Positions 6,496 through 11,681 of a DNA stretch of 12,283 nucleotides are shown in pieces. How positions within the stretch are numbered: position 1 is the first letter of the stretch; each line of letters opens with the position of its first letter. The stretch is from Chloroflexota bacterium. Its GTDB lineage: Bacteria; Chloroflexota; Limnocylindria; P2-11E. The stretch covers positions 1-12,283 of the forward strand of contig VGPA01000020.1 in assembly GCA_016875665.1 (NCBI GenBank), written 5' to 3'. The notes beneath the pieces were generated by a model, which worked only from the letters and a program-made list of their open reading frames with translations, did no database searches and was not told the DNA's origin. The translations under genes and the position numbers were made by a program.

Positions 6496-6558
6496 GTGAC
6501 CGAGACGCATGACCACATTGGCGAGCGCGTCGCCGCACTCGTTCTCACGGAGACGTGA
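6496..6558 (+). CDS. 20-residue leader peptide ORF coupled to the LLM gene
   Basis: A GTG at 6496, 7 nt after a -10-like box, opens a 20-codon frame reading MTETHDHIGERVAALVLTET if GTG is read as Met. It ends in TGA at 6556-6558. The stop overlaps the GTG start of the monooxygenase as GTGA, the usual stop-start arrangement for translational coupling. No Shine-Dalgarno precedes the monooxygenase GTG, so ribosomes finishing the leader may be what starts it. The peptide has no run of one amino acid typical of attenuators, though Thr is frequent (4 of 20). No homologue is recognised. The alternative is that the short frame is chance and the mRNA is simply a 59-nt leader. Confidence 0.45.
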   Translation: MTETHDHIGERVAALVLTET

Positions 6559-7571
6559 GCGCCCTGCGCGGGGTCCCGCTCTCCGTCCTCGATACCGCGC
6601 CCGTGTCCGAGGGCATGACCGTCGGCGAGGCGCTGCGCAACTCGGTCGAGCTCGCGCGGATCACGGAGCGCCTCGGCTACCGTCGCTTTTGGGTGGCCGA
6701 GCACCACTCGTCGCCCGGCATCGCCTCGTCCTCGCCGGCGGTGCTCATCGCCCACGTCGCGCAGGCCACGAGCGCCATCCGCGTGGGGTCCGGCGGGGTG
6801 ATGCTGCCCAACCACTCGTCGCTCGCGATCGCCGAGCAGTTCGGCATGCTCGAGGCGCTCCACCCGGGACGGATCGACCTCGGTATCGGCCGCGCGCCGG
6901 GAACCGACCAGCTCACCGCGTACGCGCTGCGGGGGTCGCAGGACAAGCTCGGCGCGGACGATTTCCCGGAGCAGCTCGGCGAGCTGCTGGCCTTCTTCAA
7001 CGGCGAGTTCCCCGACGACCATCCGTACCGCCGCATCACCGCGGTGCCCGGCCTGGGCCAGATGCCGAAGATCTGGATCCTCGGATCGAGCCTGTTCGGG
7101 GCGAAGCTCGCGGGGATGATGGGCTTGCCGTTCGGCTTCGCCCACCACTTCAGCGCCGAGTTCACGCTGCCGGCGCTCGAGGCCTACCGGACCTCGTTCC
7201 GCCGGTCGGCGACCCTGGGTGAGCCGTACGCGCTCGTCGCCGCCTCCGTCGTCGCGGCGGAGACGGACGAGGAGGCCGAGCGGCTCGCGCTGCCGGGGCG
7301 CGTGGCCTTCGTACGCATGCGCACCGGGCGGCCGGCGCTCATGCCGAGCCCGACGGACGCGGCGCGGCACGTGTTCACCGACATCGAGCGCCGGCTGCTC
7401 GCGGACCCTGGGCGCGGCGGTCAGATCACCGGGGGCCGCGAGTCCGTGCGCCGCCAGCTCGAGGCGCTGCTCGCGGAGACGGGCCCGCAGGAGCTGATGG
7501 TGACCGCGCGGATGTTCTCGTTCGCGGACCGCGTGCGAACCTACGAGATCGTCGCGGAGCTCGCCGCTTAG
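6555..7571 (+). CDS. LLM-class flavin-dependent oxidoreductase (luciferase-like monooxygenase)
   Basis: FMN-dependent monooxygenase of the bacterial-luciferase superfamily; substrate unknown. It has 338 residues from GTG 6555, with the normal family opening PLSVLDTAPVSEG. The TIM-barrel signatures are FWVAEHHSSPGIASSSP (about 50-66), IRVGSGGVMLPNHSSLAIAEQFG (75-98) and HPGRIDLGIGRAPGTD (103-118). The combination is typical of YhbW-like members with a single, undivided domain. Its start overlaps the stop of the 20-codon leader ORF, and no Shine-Dalgarno is visible, suggesting coupled translation. It shares a divergent control region with carbonic anhydrase. Its TAG stop overlaps the TAA of the convergent MgtC-like gene by two bases, leaving no space for a conventional terminator. 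No flavin reductase is adjacent. Confidence 0.92.
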   Translation: MSALRGVPLSVLDTAPVSEGMTVGEALRNSVELARITERLGYRRFWVAEHHSSPGIASSSPAVLIAHVAQATSAIRVGSGGVMLPNHSSLAIAEQFGMLEALHPGRIDLGIGRAPGTDQLTAYALRGSQDKLGADDFPEQLGELLAFFNGEFPDDHPYRRITAVPGLGQMPKIWILGSSLFGAKLAGMMGLPFGFAHHFSAEFTLPALEAYRTSFRRSATLGEPYALVAASVVAAETDEEAERLALPGRVAFVRMRTGRPALMPSPTDAARHVFTDIERRLLADPGRGGQITGGRESVRRQLEALLAETGPQELMVTARMFSFADRVRTYEIVAELAA

Positions 7572-8014
7572 TCCGCATCCTCCTCGTCGGCCGGGCGCAG
7601 GCGCCGGGCCGGGCCGCGGAGGTAGCGGAGTGCAGCCGCGCCCATCACCGCGAGGCCGGCCGCGACCACGTACAGCGCGCCCCCCGCGGCCATGCCGATC
7701 GCCGCGGCGACCCAGATGCTCGCGGCCGTCGTGAGGCCGCGCACCGTGGCGCCGGTGCGCCAGATCGTGCCGGCGCCGAGGAAGCCGACGCCCGTGACGA
7801 TCTGGGCCGCGACACGGCTCGGATCGGCACCCACCGGTCCGAAGCCGTACATGGAGATCGCCATGAAGCCGGCCGAGCCGCCTGCGACGAGCATGTGCGT
7901 CCGGAGCCCGGCGGCGTGGTTGCCCGCCTCGCGCTCGAAGCCGATCAGGCCGCCGAGCAGCATCCCGGCGAGGATCCGCAGCAGGATCTCGAACTGGACC
8001 TCGAGCGCGACCAT
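7568..8014 (-). CDS. MgtC/SapB-family membrane protein, short form
   Basis: Inner-membrane protein of 148 residues. It carries the family motifs in order: GGLIGFERE (about 21-29), AGLRTHMLV (35-43), VTGVGFLGAGTIW (73-85) and VRGLTTAASIW (91-101). Four to five hydrophobic segments are visible, at about 7-25, 38-56, 68-84, 96-112 and 113-128. It ends in a charged tail (PADEEDAD) and lacks the C-terminal cytosolic domain of full-length MgtC (about 230 residues), as many SapB-type members do. Family roles include low-magnesium survival and modulation of ATP synthase, but the role here is not known. A TAAGAT box ends 6 nt before the ATG, so the mRNA is probably leaderless. It is downstream of the universal stress protein gene on the same strand, 64 bases apart. 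Confidence 0.9.
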   Translation of the reverse strand: MVALEVQFEILLRILAGMLLGGLIGFEREAGNHAAGLRTHMLVAGGSAGFMAISMYGFGPVGADPSRVAAQIVTGVGFLGAGTIWRTGATVRGLTTAASIWVAAAIGMAAGGALYVVAAGLAVMGAAALRYLRGPARRLRPADEEDAD

Positions 8015-8020
8015 GCGGAG

Positions 8021-8026
8021 ATCTTA
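8021..8026 (-). promoter_or_regulatory. -10 box for a leaderless MgtC-like mRNA
   Basis: On the minus strand TAAGAT, a good -10 match, ends 6 nt before the ATG at 8014; the spacer CTCCGC contains no Shine-Dalgarno. This is the clearest leaderless candidate in the window. Confidence 0.6.
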
Positions 8027-8078
8027 CGCGCGCCCGCGGGTGCCGCCGCGGCATCGGCCGCGCGCTAGCGGGCGCCGA

Positions 8079-9008
8079 CTAGTCCTTCGCGGCGGGCCTG
8101 GCGCCCGCTGAGCGCTCGGTCTTCTGGTGGACGACCAGGACCGAGCACTTCGCGTGGGTGAGGACGGCCCGGGTGACGCTGCCGAGCGCCAACCGCTCGA
8201 GCCCGGTGCGTCCGCGGGTCCCGACCACGATCAGGTCGCCGTCCGACTCGCTCGCCTCGGCGATGAGCTCCGAGGCGGGATGCCCCTCGCGCAGCGCGGC
8301 CGTCGCGCGGCGGCCAAGGCGGGTGAGCACCTCGGCGGTTTCCCGCGTCTTCGTCGCGAGCGCCTTGCGCTGCGCGCCGAGGCCTTCCTGGTAGGCCTCG
8401 TACATGGGGCCGGTCGCGTGGCCGTCGATTCCGCTCGTGAGGGCCCACGGCATGTCGGTGTCGACCACACCGGTCACCTGCACCGGCACCTCCGCGAGCG
8501 AGGTGGCGAAGGGCGAGGAGGTCAGGTAAGCCAGGGCGCCCGCGGCGCCCGACGATCCGTCCTCCGCAAGGACGATCTTGTTGAGCGCCGGGCGCCTCGC
8601 GACGAGCACGGGGCAGGGGGACCGGTCCACGACCTCGGCCGCGACCGACCCGAGCAAGGTGGTCGCCAACGGGCCGCGGCCACGGCTGCCGACGATGACG
8701 AGATCGGCCTTCAGGTCGGCCGCCTGTCGAACGATCTCATCCGCGGCCCGGCCGACGCACACCACGTACTCGGTCAGGAGTCCGGGACGCTTCACGCCGG
8801 AGGCGGCGGACTGGAGCCCCTCGCGTGCGCTGGTCACCAGGGCGTCGTCGTACGTGTAGGGCGGCACGCCCAGCTCACCGCCCGCGCCGAGCGGTTCAAT
8901 GCACGTGAGCACGCGGAGGAGGGTGTCGGGCGGCCAGGTCGTCGAGCGGGCGAGGTCGACCGCCAGGTTGCCGTTCTGGGACTGGTCCGTCGCGACGAGC
9001 ACCTTCAC
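8079..9008 (-). CDS. universal stress protein with two UspA domains
   Basis: Cytoplasmic stress-associated protein built of two tandem UspA domains, so a single chain can mimic the usual dimer. From GTG 9008 it has 309 residues: domain 1 at about 1-138, domain 2 at about 143-296, then a short Ala/Lys tail. Each domain ends with a complete ATP-binding motif G-2X-G-9X-G(S/T): G107, G110, G120-S121 and G263, G266, G276-S277. This points to the nucleotide-binding class. The first domain opens MKVLVATD as expected. The reading frame is open further upstream to 9080, but a very strong Shine-Dalgarno 5 nt upstream fixes the start at 9008. The transporter gene ends 111 bases upstream on the same strand. 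No regulator such as DosR is in the window. Confidence 0.93.
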   Translation of the reverse strand: MKVLVATDQSQNGNLAVDLARSTTWPPDTLLRVLTCIEPLGAGGELGVPPYTYDDALVTSAREGLQSAASGVKRPGLLTEYVVCVGRAADEIVRQAADLKADLVIVGSRGRGPLATTLLGSVAAEVVDRSPCPVLVARRPALNKIVLAEDGSSGAAGALAYLTSSPFATSLAEVPVQVTGVVDTDMPWALTSGIDGHATGPMYEAYQEGLGAQRKALATKTRETAEVLTRLGRRATAALREGHPASELIAEASESDGDLIVVGTRGRTGLERLALGSVTRAVLTHAKCSVLVVHQKTERSAGARPAAKD

Positions 9009-9013
9009 CTCAG

Positions 9014-9021
9014 TCACCTCC
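9014..9021 (-). promoter_or_regulatory. strong Shine-Dalgarno for the universal stress protein
   Basis: GGAGGTGA on the minus strand is an eight-base match to the anti-SD and ends 5 nt before the GTG at 9008. The in-frame GTG at 9017 lies inside the motif, so it is an unlikely start. This is the best ribosome-binding site in the window and suggests strong translation. Confidence 0.75.
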
Positions 9022-9119
9022 CAGGCCAGGGGCAGCATCCATGCCGGCGTGGGCTCGTCGTAGGGCCGAACCGCCCTCATTTCCGGGAAGGACCGCCCTT
9101 CGTCGAGGCGCTCCCCGCC

Positions 9120-10001
9120 CTACTCGGTGACGGGCTCCGGTGCCCGCTTGGCGAGGTAGAACACCGGCAGCGCGGCGAGCGAGAGCACGAGCGAGAAGGC
9201 GACGAGGGCGGGGATGCTCGTGTCGTAGAGGAAGCCCAACGTGGCGCTCCCCGCGAACCAGAAGAGGCCGAACACGAGCGAGAACAGCCCGAAGCCGTAC
9301 GCCCGCCGCTGCGCCGGGACCACGTCCGCGAGCGCCGCGCGCATGATGCTGCTCTGGGCGGTCAGGCCGATCGCCCAGAGGGTCACGCCCACGACCGCCA
9401 CGGGAAGGGTGCCCAGGAAGACGAGAGGCGCGAACACCGAGCTCAAGCCGAACGTGACGAAGATCGCGGCGAAGCGGTTGCGGTCGTAGAGCCTCCCGAA
9501 GTAGAGGGCCACGGCGACGCGGGCGAGCGCGCCGATGGCGAAGAGGATCGGAATGACCTGGTCCGGAACGAGGCCGGTCTTCTTGAAGTGGAATGCGATG
9601 AGCGCGAAGTCCGCGAAACCCGCCCCGACCAGGCCCGCGGCGAGGACGTAGAGCCAGTAGCGCCGTCCGAGCCCGGCCGCCCCCGCTCGCGGCGACTTGC
9701 TCTCGAGATCGCGCGGCGAAGGGAACTGGAAGCGCGCGAAGAGCAGAACCGCGAAGCCGATCGCCGCGGGGACGAAGAGGATCCGCAGCGCGGTCTGGTA
9801 GTCGGCGACCGAGCCGAGGCCACCCGTCACGCCCATCGTCAAAACGGCGGCCATCAGCAGCGGACCGGTCAGCGCGCCGATCTGGTCCATCGTCTCGTTG
9901 ATGCCGTAGCCCCAGCCGCGGCCCATCTTCTTGGTGGCGAATGAGAGCATCGCGTCACGGGTCGGCTGGCGGATGCCCTTGCCCATGCGCTCGATGAACA
10001 T
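9120..10001 (-). pseudogene. major facilitator transporter, C-terminal part (out of frame with N-terminal part)
   Basis: Membrane transporter of unknown substrate. This part has about nine hydrophobic segments over 293 residues from the ATG at 10001. It begins MFIERMGKGIRQPTRDAML, the segment around TM4 in this MFS subgroup, and ends TEYLAK-like with KRAPEPVTE. It lacks its own first three helices, which lie in the previous frame (10001-10351). The frame continues upstream to 10091 but the extra residues there do not resemble the protein. ATG 10001-9999 overlaps the TGA of the N-terminal part as TGATG, so reinitiation is possible. The simplest explanation is one missing base. The restored protein would be about 409 residues, normal for the superfamily. 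The charged loop KTGLVPDQ precedes the second six-helix half. Confidence 0.75.
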
Positions 10002-10351
10002 CAGGCCACCGCGTGCTCCCAGCGGTCGACGAACGCGAGGGCGGGTAGGGCGAACAGCTGCATCGCGTAGCCGACGATCGTGATCCGCCAATGGGCACCC
10101 GTGCGGTCGGCGGCGTATCCCGAGATGAAGCGAAGCGCGTAGCCGAGGAACTCGCCGGACCCGGCGGCGATGCCGACCGCCAGTGCGCTCGAGCCGAGGA
10201 CTTGAAGAAACTGCCCGGTCAGGCTGCGCCCGCCCTCGTAGGTCATGTCCGAGAACAGGCTCACGAAGCCGATGAGCACCACGAAGGTCATCGCGGTGCC
10301 GCCGGCGAGCACCCGGGGCGCTCGTGACCCCGTTTCGTGGGTCATCTTCAC
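10001..10351 (-). pseudogene. major facilitator transporter, N-terminal part (frame ends early)
   Basis: The 116-residue frame from GTG 10351 holds the first three membrane helices of the transporter: about 20-36 (FVVLIGFVSLFSD), 50-75 and 88-108. Between helices 2 and 3 is GYAADRTG (78-85), the MFS motif-A loop. It ends VDRWEHAVA at a TGA (10003-10001). Restoring one C in the GGCC at 10004-10007 gives VALMFIERMGKG and runs into the rest of the transporter. The start has a Shine-Dalgarno GGAGG 6 nt upstream, with ATG 10345 as an alternative. Relatives with the MTYEG-x-RS-x-x-G opening are, from memory, common in Chloroflexota and archaea. It is divergent from the DinB-like gene, and a palindrome lies in the shared control region. 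Confidence 0.75.
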
Positions 10352-10384
10352 CCCACCCCTCCCGGCGTGCGTCTCGCCGGTCGC

Positions 10385-10390
10385 ATCGTA
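10385..10390 (-). promoter_or_regulatory. possible -10 box for the MFS gene
   Basis: TACGAT on the minus strand fits TANNNT and would start an mRNA at about 10378 with a leader near 27 nt, matching the Shine-Dalgarno of this gene. The -35 region would fall at about 10408-10413, at the edge of the palindrome. Confidence 0.35.
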
Positions 10391-10402
10391 TGGGCGCGTC
10401 GC

Positions 10403-10427
10403 GGGCCGATCAGGGCCGATCGGCCCT
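10403..10427. promoter_or_regulatory. 16-bp palindrome with an extra half-site, candidate operator
   Basis: AGGGCCGATCGGCCCT at 10412-10427 is a perfect dyad. A third, directly repeated half-site GGGCCGATC lies beside it at 10403-10411. It is in the divergent gap between the MFS transporter and the DinB-like gene and overlaps the expected -35 of the MFS promoter, a typical repressor position. The regulator is not in the window. Confidence 0.4.
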
Positions 10428-10479
10428 TGGGCGTGTGACCTTCCGCACCGCGCGAGCGCATCGCCCCGGGTCGCCGCGG

Positions 10480-10485
10480 TAGATT
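10480..10485 (+). promoter_or_regulatory. -10 box for a leaderless DinB-like mRNA
   Basis: TAGATT fits TANNNT and ends 5 nt before the ATG at 10491. If transcription begins 6-7 nt after the box, it starts at or within this ATG. In that case the downstream ATG at 10545 would be used instead, with a leader of about 50 nt. Confidence 0.45.
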
Positions 10486-10490
10486 CCCGG

Positions 10491-11057
10491 ATGCCAGATG
10501 GGGGCTCGTTCGGCGGCCTTGGACCGGCTCGGGCGGGGCTGGGTATGACGCCTGACTACTTCCGATCGCTCTTCGCCTACGGGTGGTGGGCGCGGGACCG
10601 CCTTCTTGCCGCCGCCGCCGGGCTGAGCGAGCCGGAGTACCGGCGCCCGAACGGCTTCACCTTCGGCAGCATCCGCGGCATCCTCACGCACACGCTCGAT
10701 GGCGAGGCGCTCTGGGTCAGCCGCTGGCTTCAGGAGCCCGGCACCGAGATCACGGAGGACCAGGTTCCGACGATCGGCAGGCTCGCGGACAGGTGGAGCG
10801 CCGTGGAAGTCCGCACGCGGGCGTTCCTCGACCAGCTCGACGATGAGCGCCTGCGAGCGGTCATCGTGTCCCGCCGACGAAACGGCGAGGAGATCCGGCG
10901 GCCGCTCTGGCATGACCTTGCCCATGTGGTGAACCATTCAACCCAGCATCGGAGCGAGGCGGCCGAGGCGCTCACGATGATCGGCCGATCGCCGGGTGAC
11001 CTCGACCTCTCGATCTACCTGCGGGCGCACGACTCGGCGGGGCAGCCCGGCCGGTAG
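10491..11057 (+). CDS. DinB-like four-helix-bundle protein
   Basis: Member of the DinB/YfiT-like putative metalloenzyme superfamily, which includes bacillithiol- and mycothiol-type thiol transferases and many proteins of unknown role. From ATG 10491 it has 188 residues. The metal-site histidines are plausible: His in ILTHTLDGE (about residue 66), His in NHSTQHRSEAAE (about 147 and 151). The latter HxxxH region is the family hallmark. TPDYFRSLFAYGWWARDRLL is the usual first helix and begins at the internal ATG 10545, so a 170-residue product is also plausible. The extra 18 residues from 10491 are Gly/Ala/Pro-rich and not conserved-looking. It is followed by a hairpin terminator and is divergent from the MFS gene. 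It is not the DinB DNA polymerase IV. Confidence 0.86.
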   Translation: MPDGGSFGGLGPARAGLGMTPDYFRSLFAYGWWARDRLLAAAAGLSEPEYRRPNGFTFGSIRGILTHTLDGEALWVSRWLQEPGTEITEDQVPTIGRLADRWSAVEVRTRAFLDQLDDERLRAVIVSRRRNGEEIRRPLWHDLAHVVNHSTQHRSEAAEALTMIGRSPGDLDLSIYLRAHDSAGQPGR

Positions 11058-11087
11058 CGGCCCGGAGCGCACACCCGCGTTGCTATC

Positions 11088-11115
11088 GGGGGGCGGGCCG
11101 AAAGGTCCGCCCTCC
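11088..11115 (+). terminator. GAAA-loop hairpin terminator after the DinB-like gene
   Basis: A 9-bp stem, 11091-11099 with 11104-11112 (one G-U pair), is closed by a GAAA tetraloop. It can extend to 12 bp with one further G-U pair. It lies 30 bases after the stop. The following TCCTGTATG has no real U-tract, so the hairpin is convincing but termination efficiency is uncertain. Confidence 0.65.
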
Positions 11116-11435
11116 TGTATGGGAGAGAGGCACCACGTGCGGCAGGGCCGGCCCAAAGGCTCGGTGGCCGGCCAGCGCAGGATCAGCGAGAGGTGGATCG
11201 GGAGTCCGGGCGGCTGCCGAAGGCGTAGCGACCGCAGAGCAGCCGGCGGCGCTCAAAGCGGTCGGTGTTCAGGAGGCGCACGGCGACTTCTTCGCCGCGC
11301 CAATGTCCTCGACGTTCTGCGGACTGGTACGAGGGCCACCGCTCAAGAGGGCATTCCTTGTTCGAGTAGCCCTCGTAGAGGAACCCCCGCAGGAAGTTGG
11401 TCTTCGCTGAAGAAGCCCAGCAAGGCCCTTTCGGG
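11116..11435. other. intergenic region without a recognised gene
   Basis: This stretch of about 320 bases lies between the DinB terminator and the tRNA. It contains two copies of GGCCGGCC (11146-11153 and 11166-11173) that can pair across a 12-nt loop. On the minus strand the frame ending at 11183 is open and codon-like below the tRNA (FLRGFLYEGYSNKE, then LERWPSYQSAERRG). It has no start codon or ribosome-binding site of its own, so it may be a decayed gene fragment or chance. No RNA family was recognised here. Confidence 0.5.
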
Positions 11436-11440
11436 CTGGG
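11416..11440 (-). terminator. hairpin at the 3' end of the tRNA-Gln transcript
   Basis: Directly after the mature tRNA end, on the minus strand, GCCC-GAAA-GGGC can form. A larger fold pairs CCCAGC (11440-11435) with GCTGGG (11421-11416) and is followed by CTTCTTC. The larger stem uses the last tRNA bases, so it would compete with the acceptor stem. It probably acts as a terminator or 3' processing guide. Confidence 0.45.
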
Positions 11441-11507
11441 GAGGAAGGATTCGAACCTTCGATCGCCTGATCCAGAGTCAGGTGCCTTACCGCTTGGCCA
11501 CTCCCCA
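11436..11507 (-). tRNA. tRNA-Gln (anticodon CTG)
   Basis: A complete 72-nt cloverleaf is visible on the minus strand. The acceptor stem is TGGGGAG with CTCCCCA and the discriminator base is G. The D-arm region is GGCCAAGCGGTAAGGC. The anticodon stem is CCTGA/TCAGG with loop CTCTGGA, giving anticodon CTG, which reads the glutamine codon CAG. The T arm is GAAGG-TTCGAAT-CCTTC. The 3' CCA is not encoded (CCC follows G73). It has a promoter-like region just upstream and is transcribed opposite to hisZ. Protein frames that run through it are artefacts. Confidence 0.95.
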
Positions 11508-11520
11508 GTGGGTGCGGTCG

Positions 11521-11544
11521 ATGTTAAGGGAGATGTTAAGGGAG
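11521..11544. repeat. tandem 12-bp repeat carrying two -10 boxes for the tRNA
   Basis: ATGTTAAGGGAG occurs twice head to tail. On the minus strand each copy supplies a TAACAT -10-like hexamer, at 11526-11521 and 11538-11533. The near one has TCGACT (11548-11543) 16 bp upstream as a -35 and would start RNA about 7 nt before the tRNA. The second copy lacks a good -35. Confidence 0.6.
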
Positions 11545-11652
11545 TCGAGGATCGCACCGCCTCCTCGGCGTGAGCGACCGCAATGCGCGACGCCGAGACC
11601 GCGGCGCTGCCGCGGGCCCTCGAGCGCACGATGCCTGAGCGCCCACTCCGCC

Positions 11653-11658
11653 TAGACT
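11653..11658 (+). promoter_or_regulatory. possible -10 box for hisZ
   Basis: TAGACT fits TANNNT and would start an mRNA at about 11665, giving a leader of roughly 17 nt that just includes the Shine-Dalgarno. No clear -35 is visible. Confidence 0.4.
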
Positions 11659-11660
11659 GG

Positions 11661-11677
11661 ACCTCCTCCGAGGAGGT
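11661..11677 (+). promoter_or_regulatory. inverted repeat containing the hisZ Shine-Dalgarno
   Basis: AGGAGG at 11671-11676 is a near-perfect ribosome-binding site 5 nt before the hisZ ATG. It is preceded by its own complement, so ACCTCC (11661-11666) can pair with GGAGGT (11672-11677) across TCCGA. If the mRNA includes 11661, this hairpin would hide the site. Confidence 0.5.
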
Positions 11678-11681
11678 TCCG

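Noticed and set aside
6462..8054. 530-residue minus-strand frame over the LLM and MgtC genes
   Set aside because: Composite shadow frame; MgtC and LLM reading frames both have full family motifs.
8127..9944. 605-residue open frame on the plus strand across the stress protein and transporter genes
   Set aside because: Antisense shadow of high-GC genes; composition is Arg/Glu/Gly-rich with no motif, while the minus strand encodes recognisable proteins.
9999..10007. Programmed ribosomal frameshift in the MFS gene
   Set aside because: No slippery heptamer of the usual form is present at GGCCTGATG; a missing base or simple reinitiation is more economical.
11146..11173. GGCCGGCC pair as a regulatory RNA or riboswitch
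   Set aside because: Both copies are self-complementary and common in DNA this GC-rich; no conserved riboswitch core was recognised.
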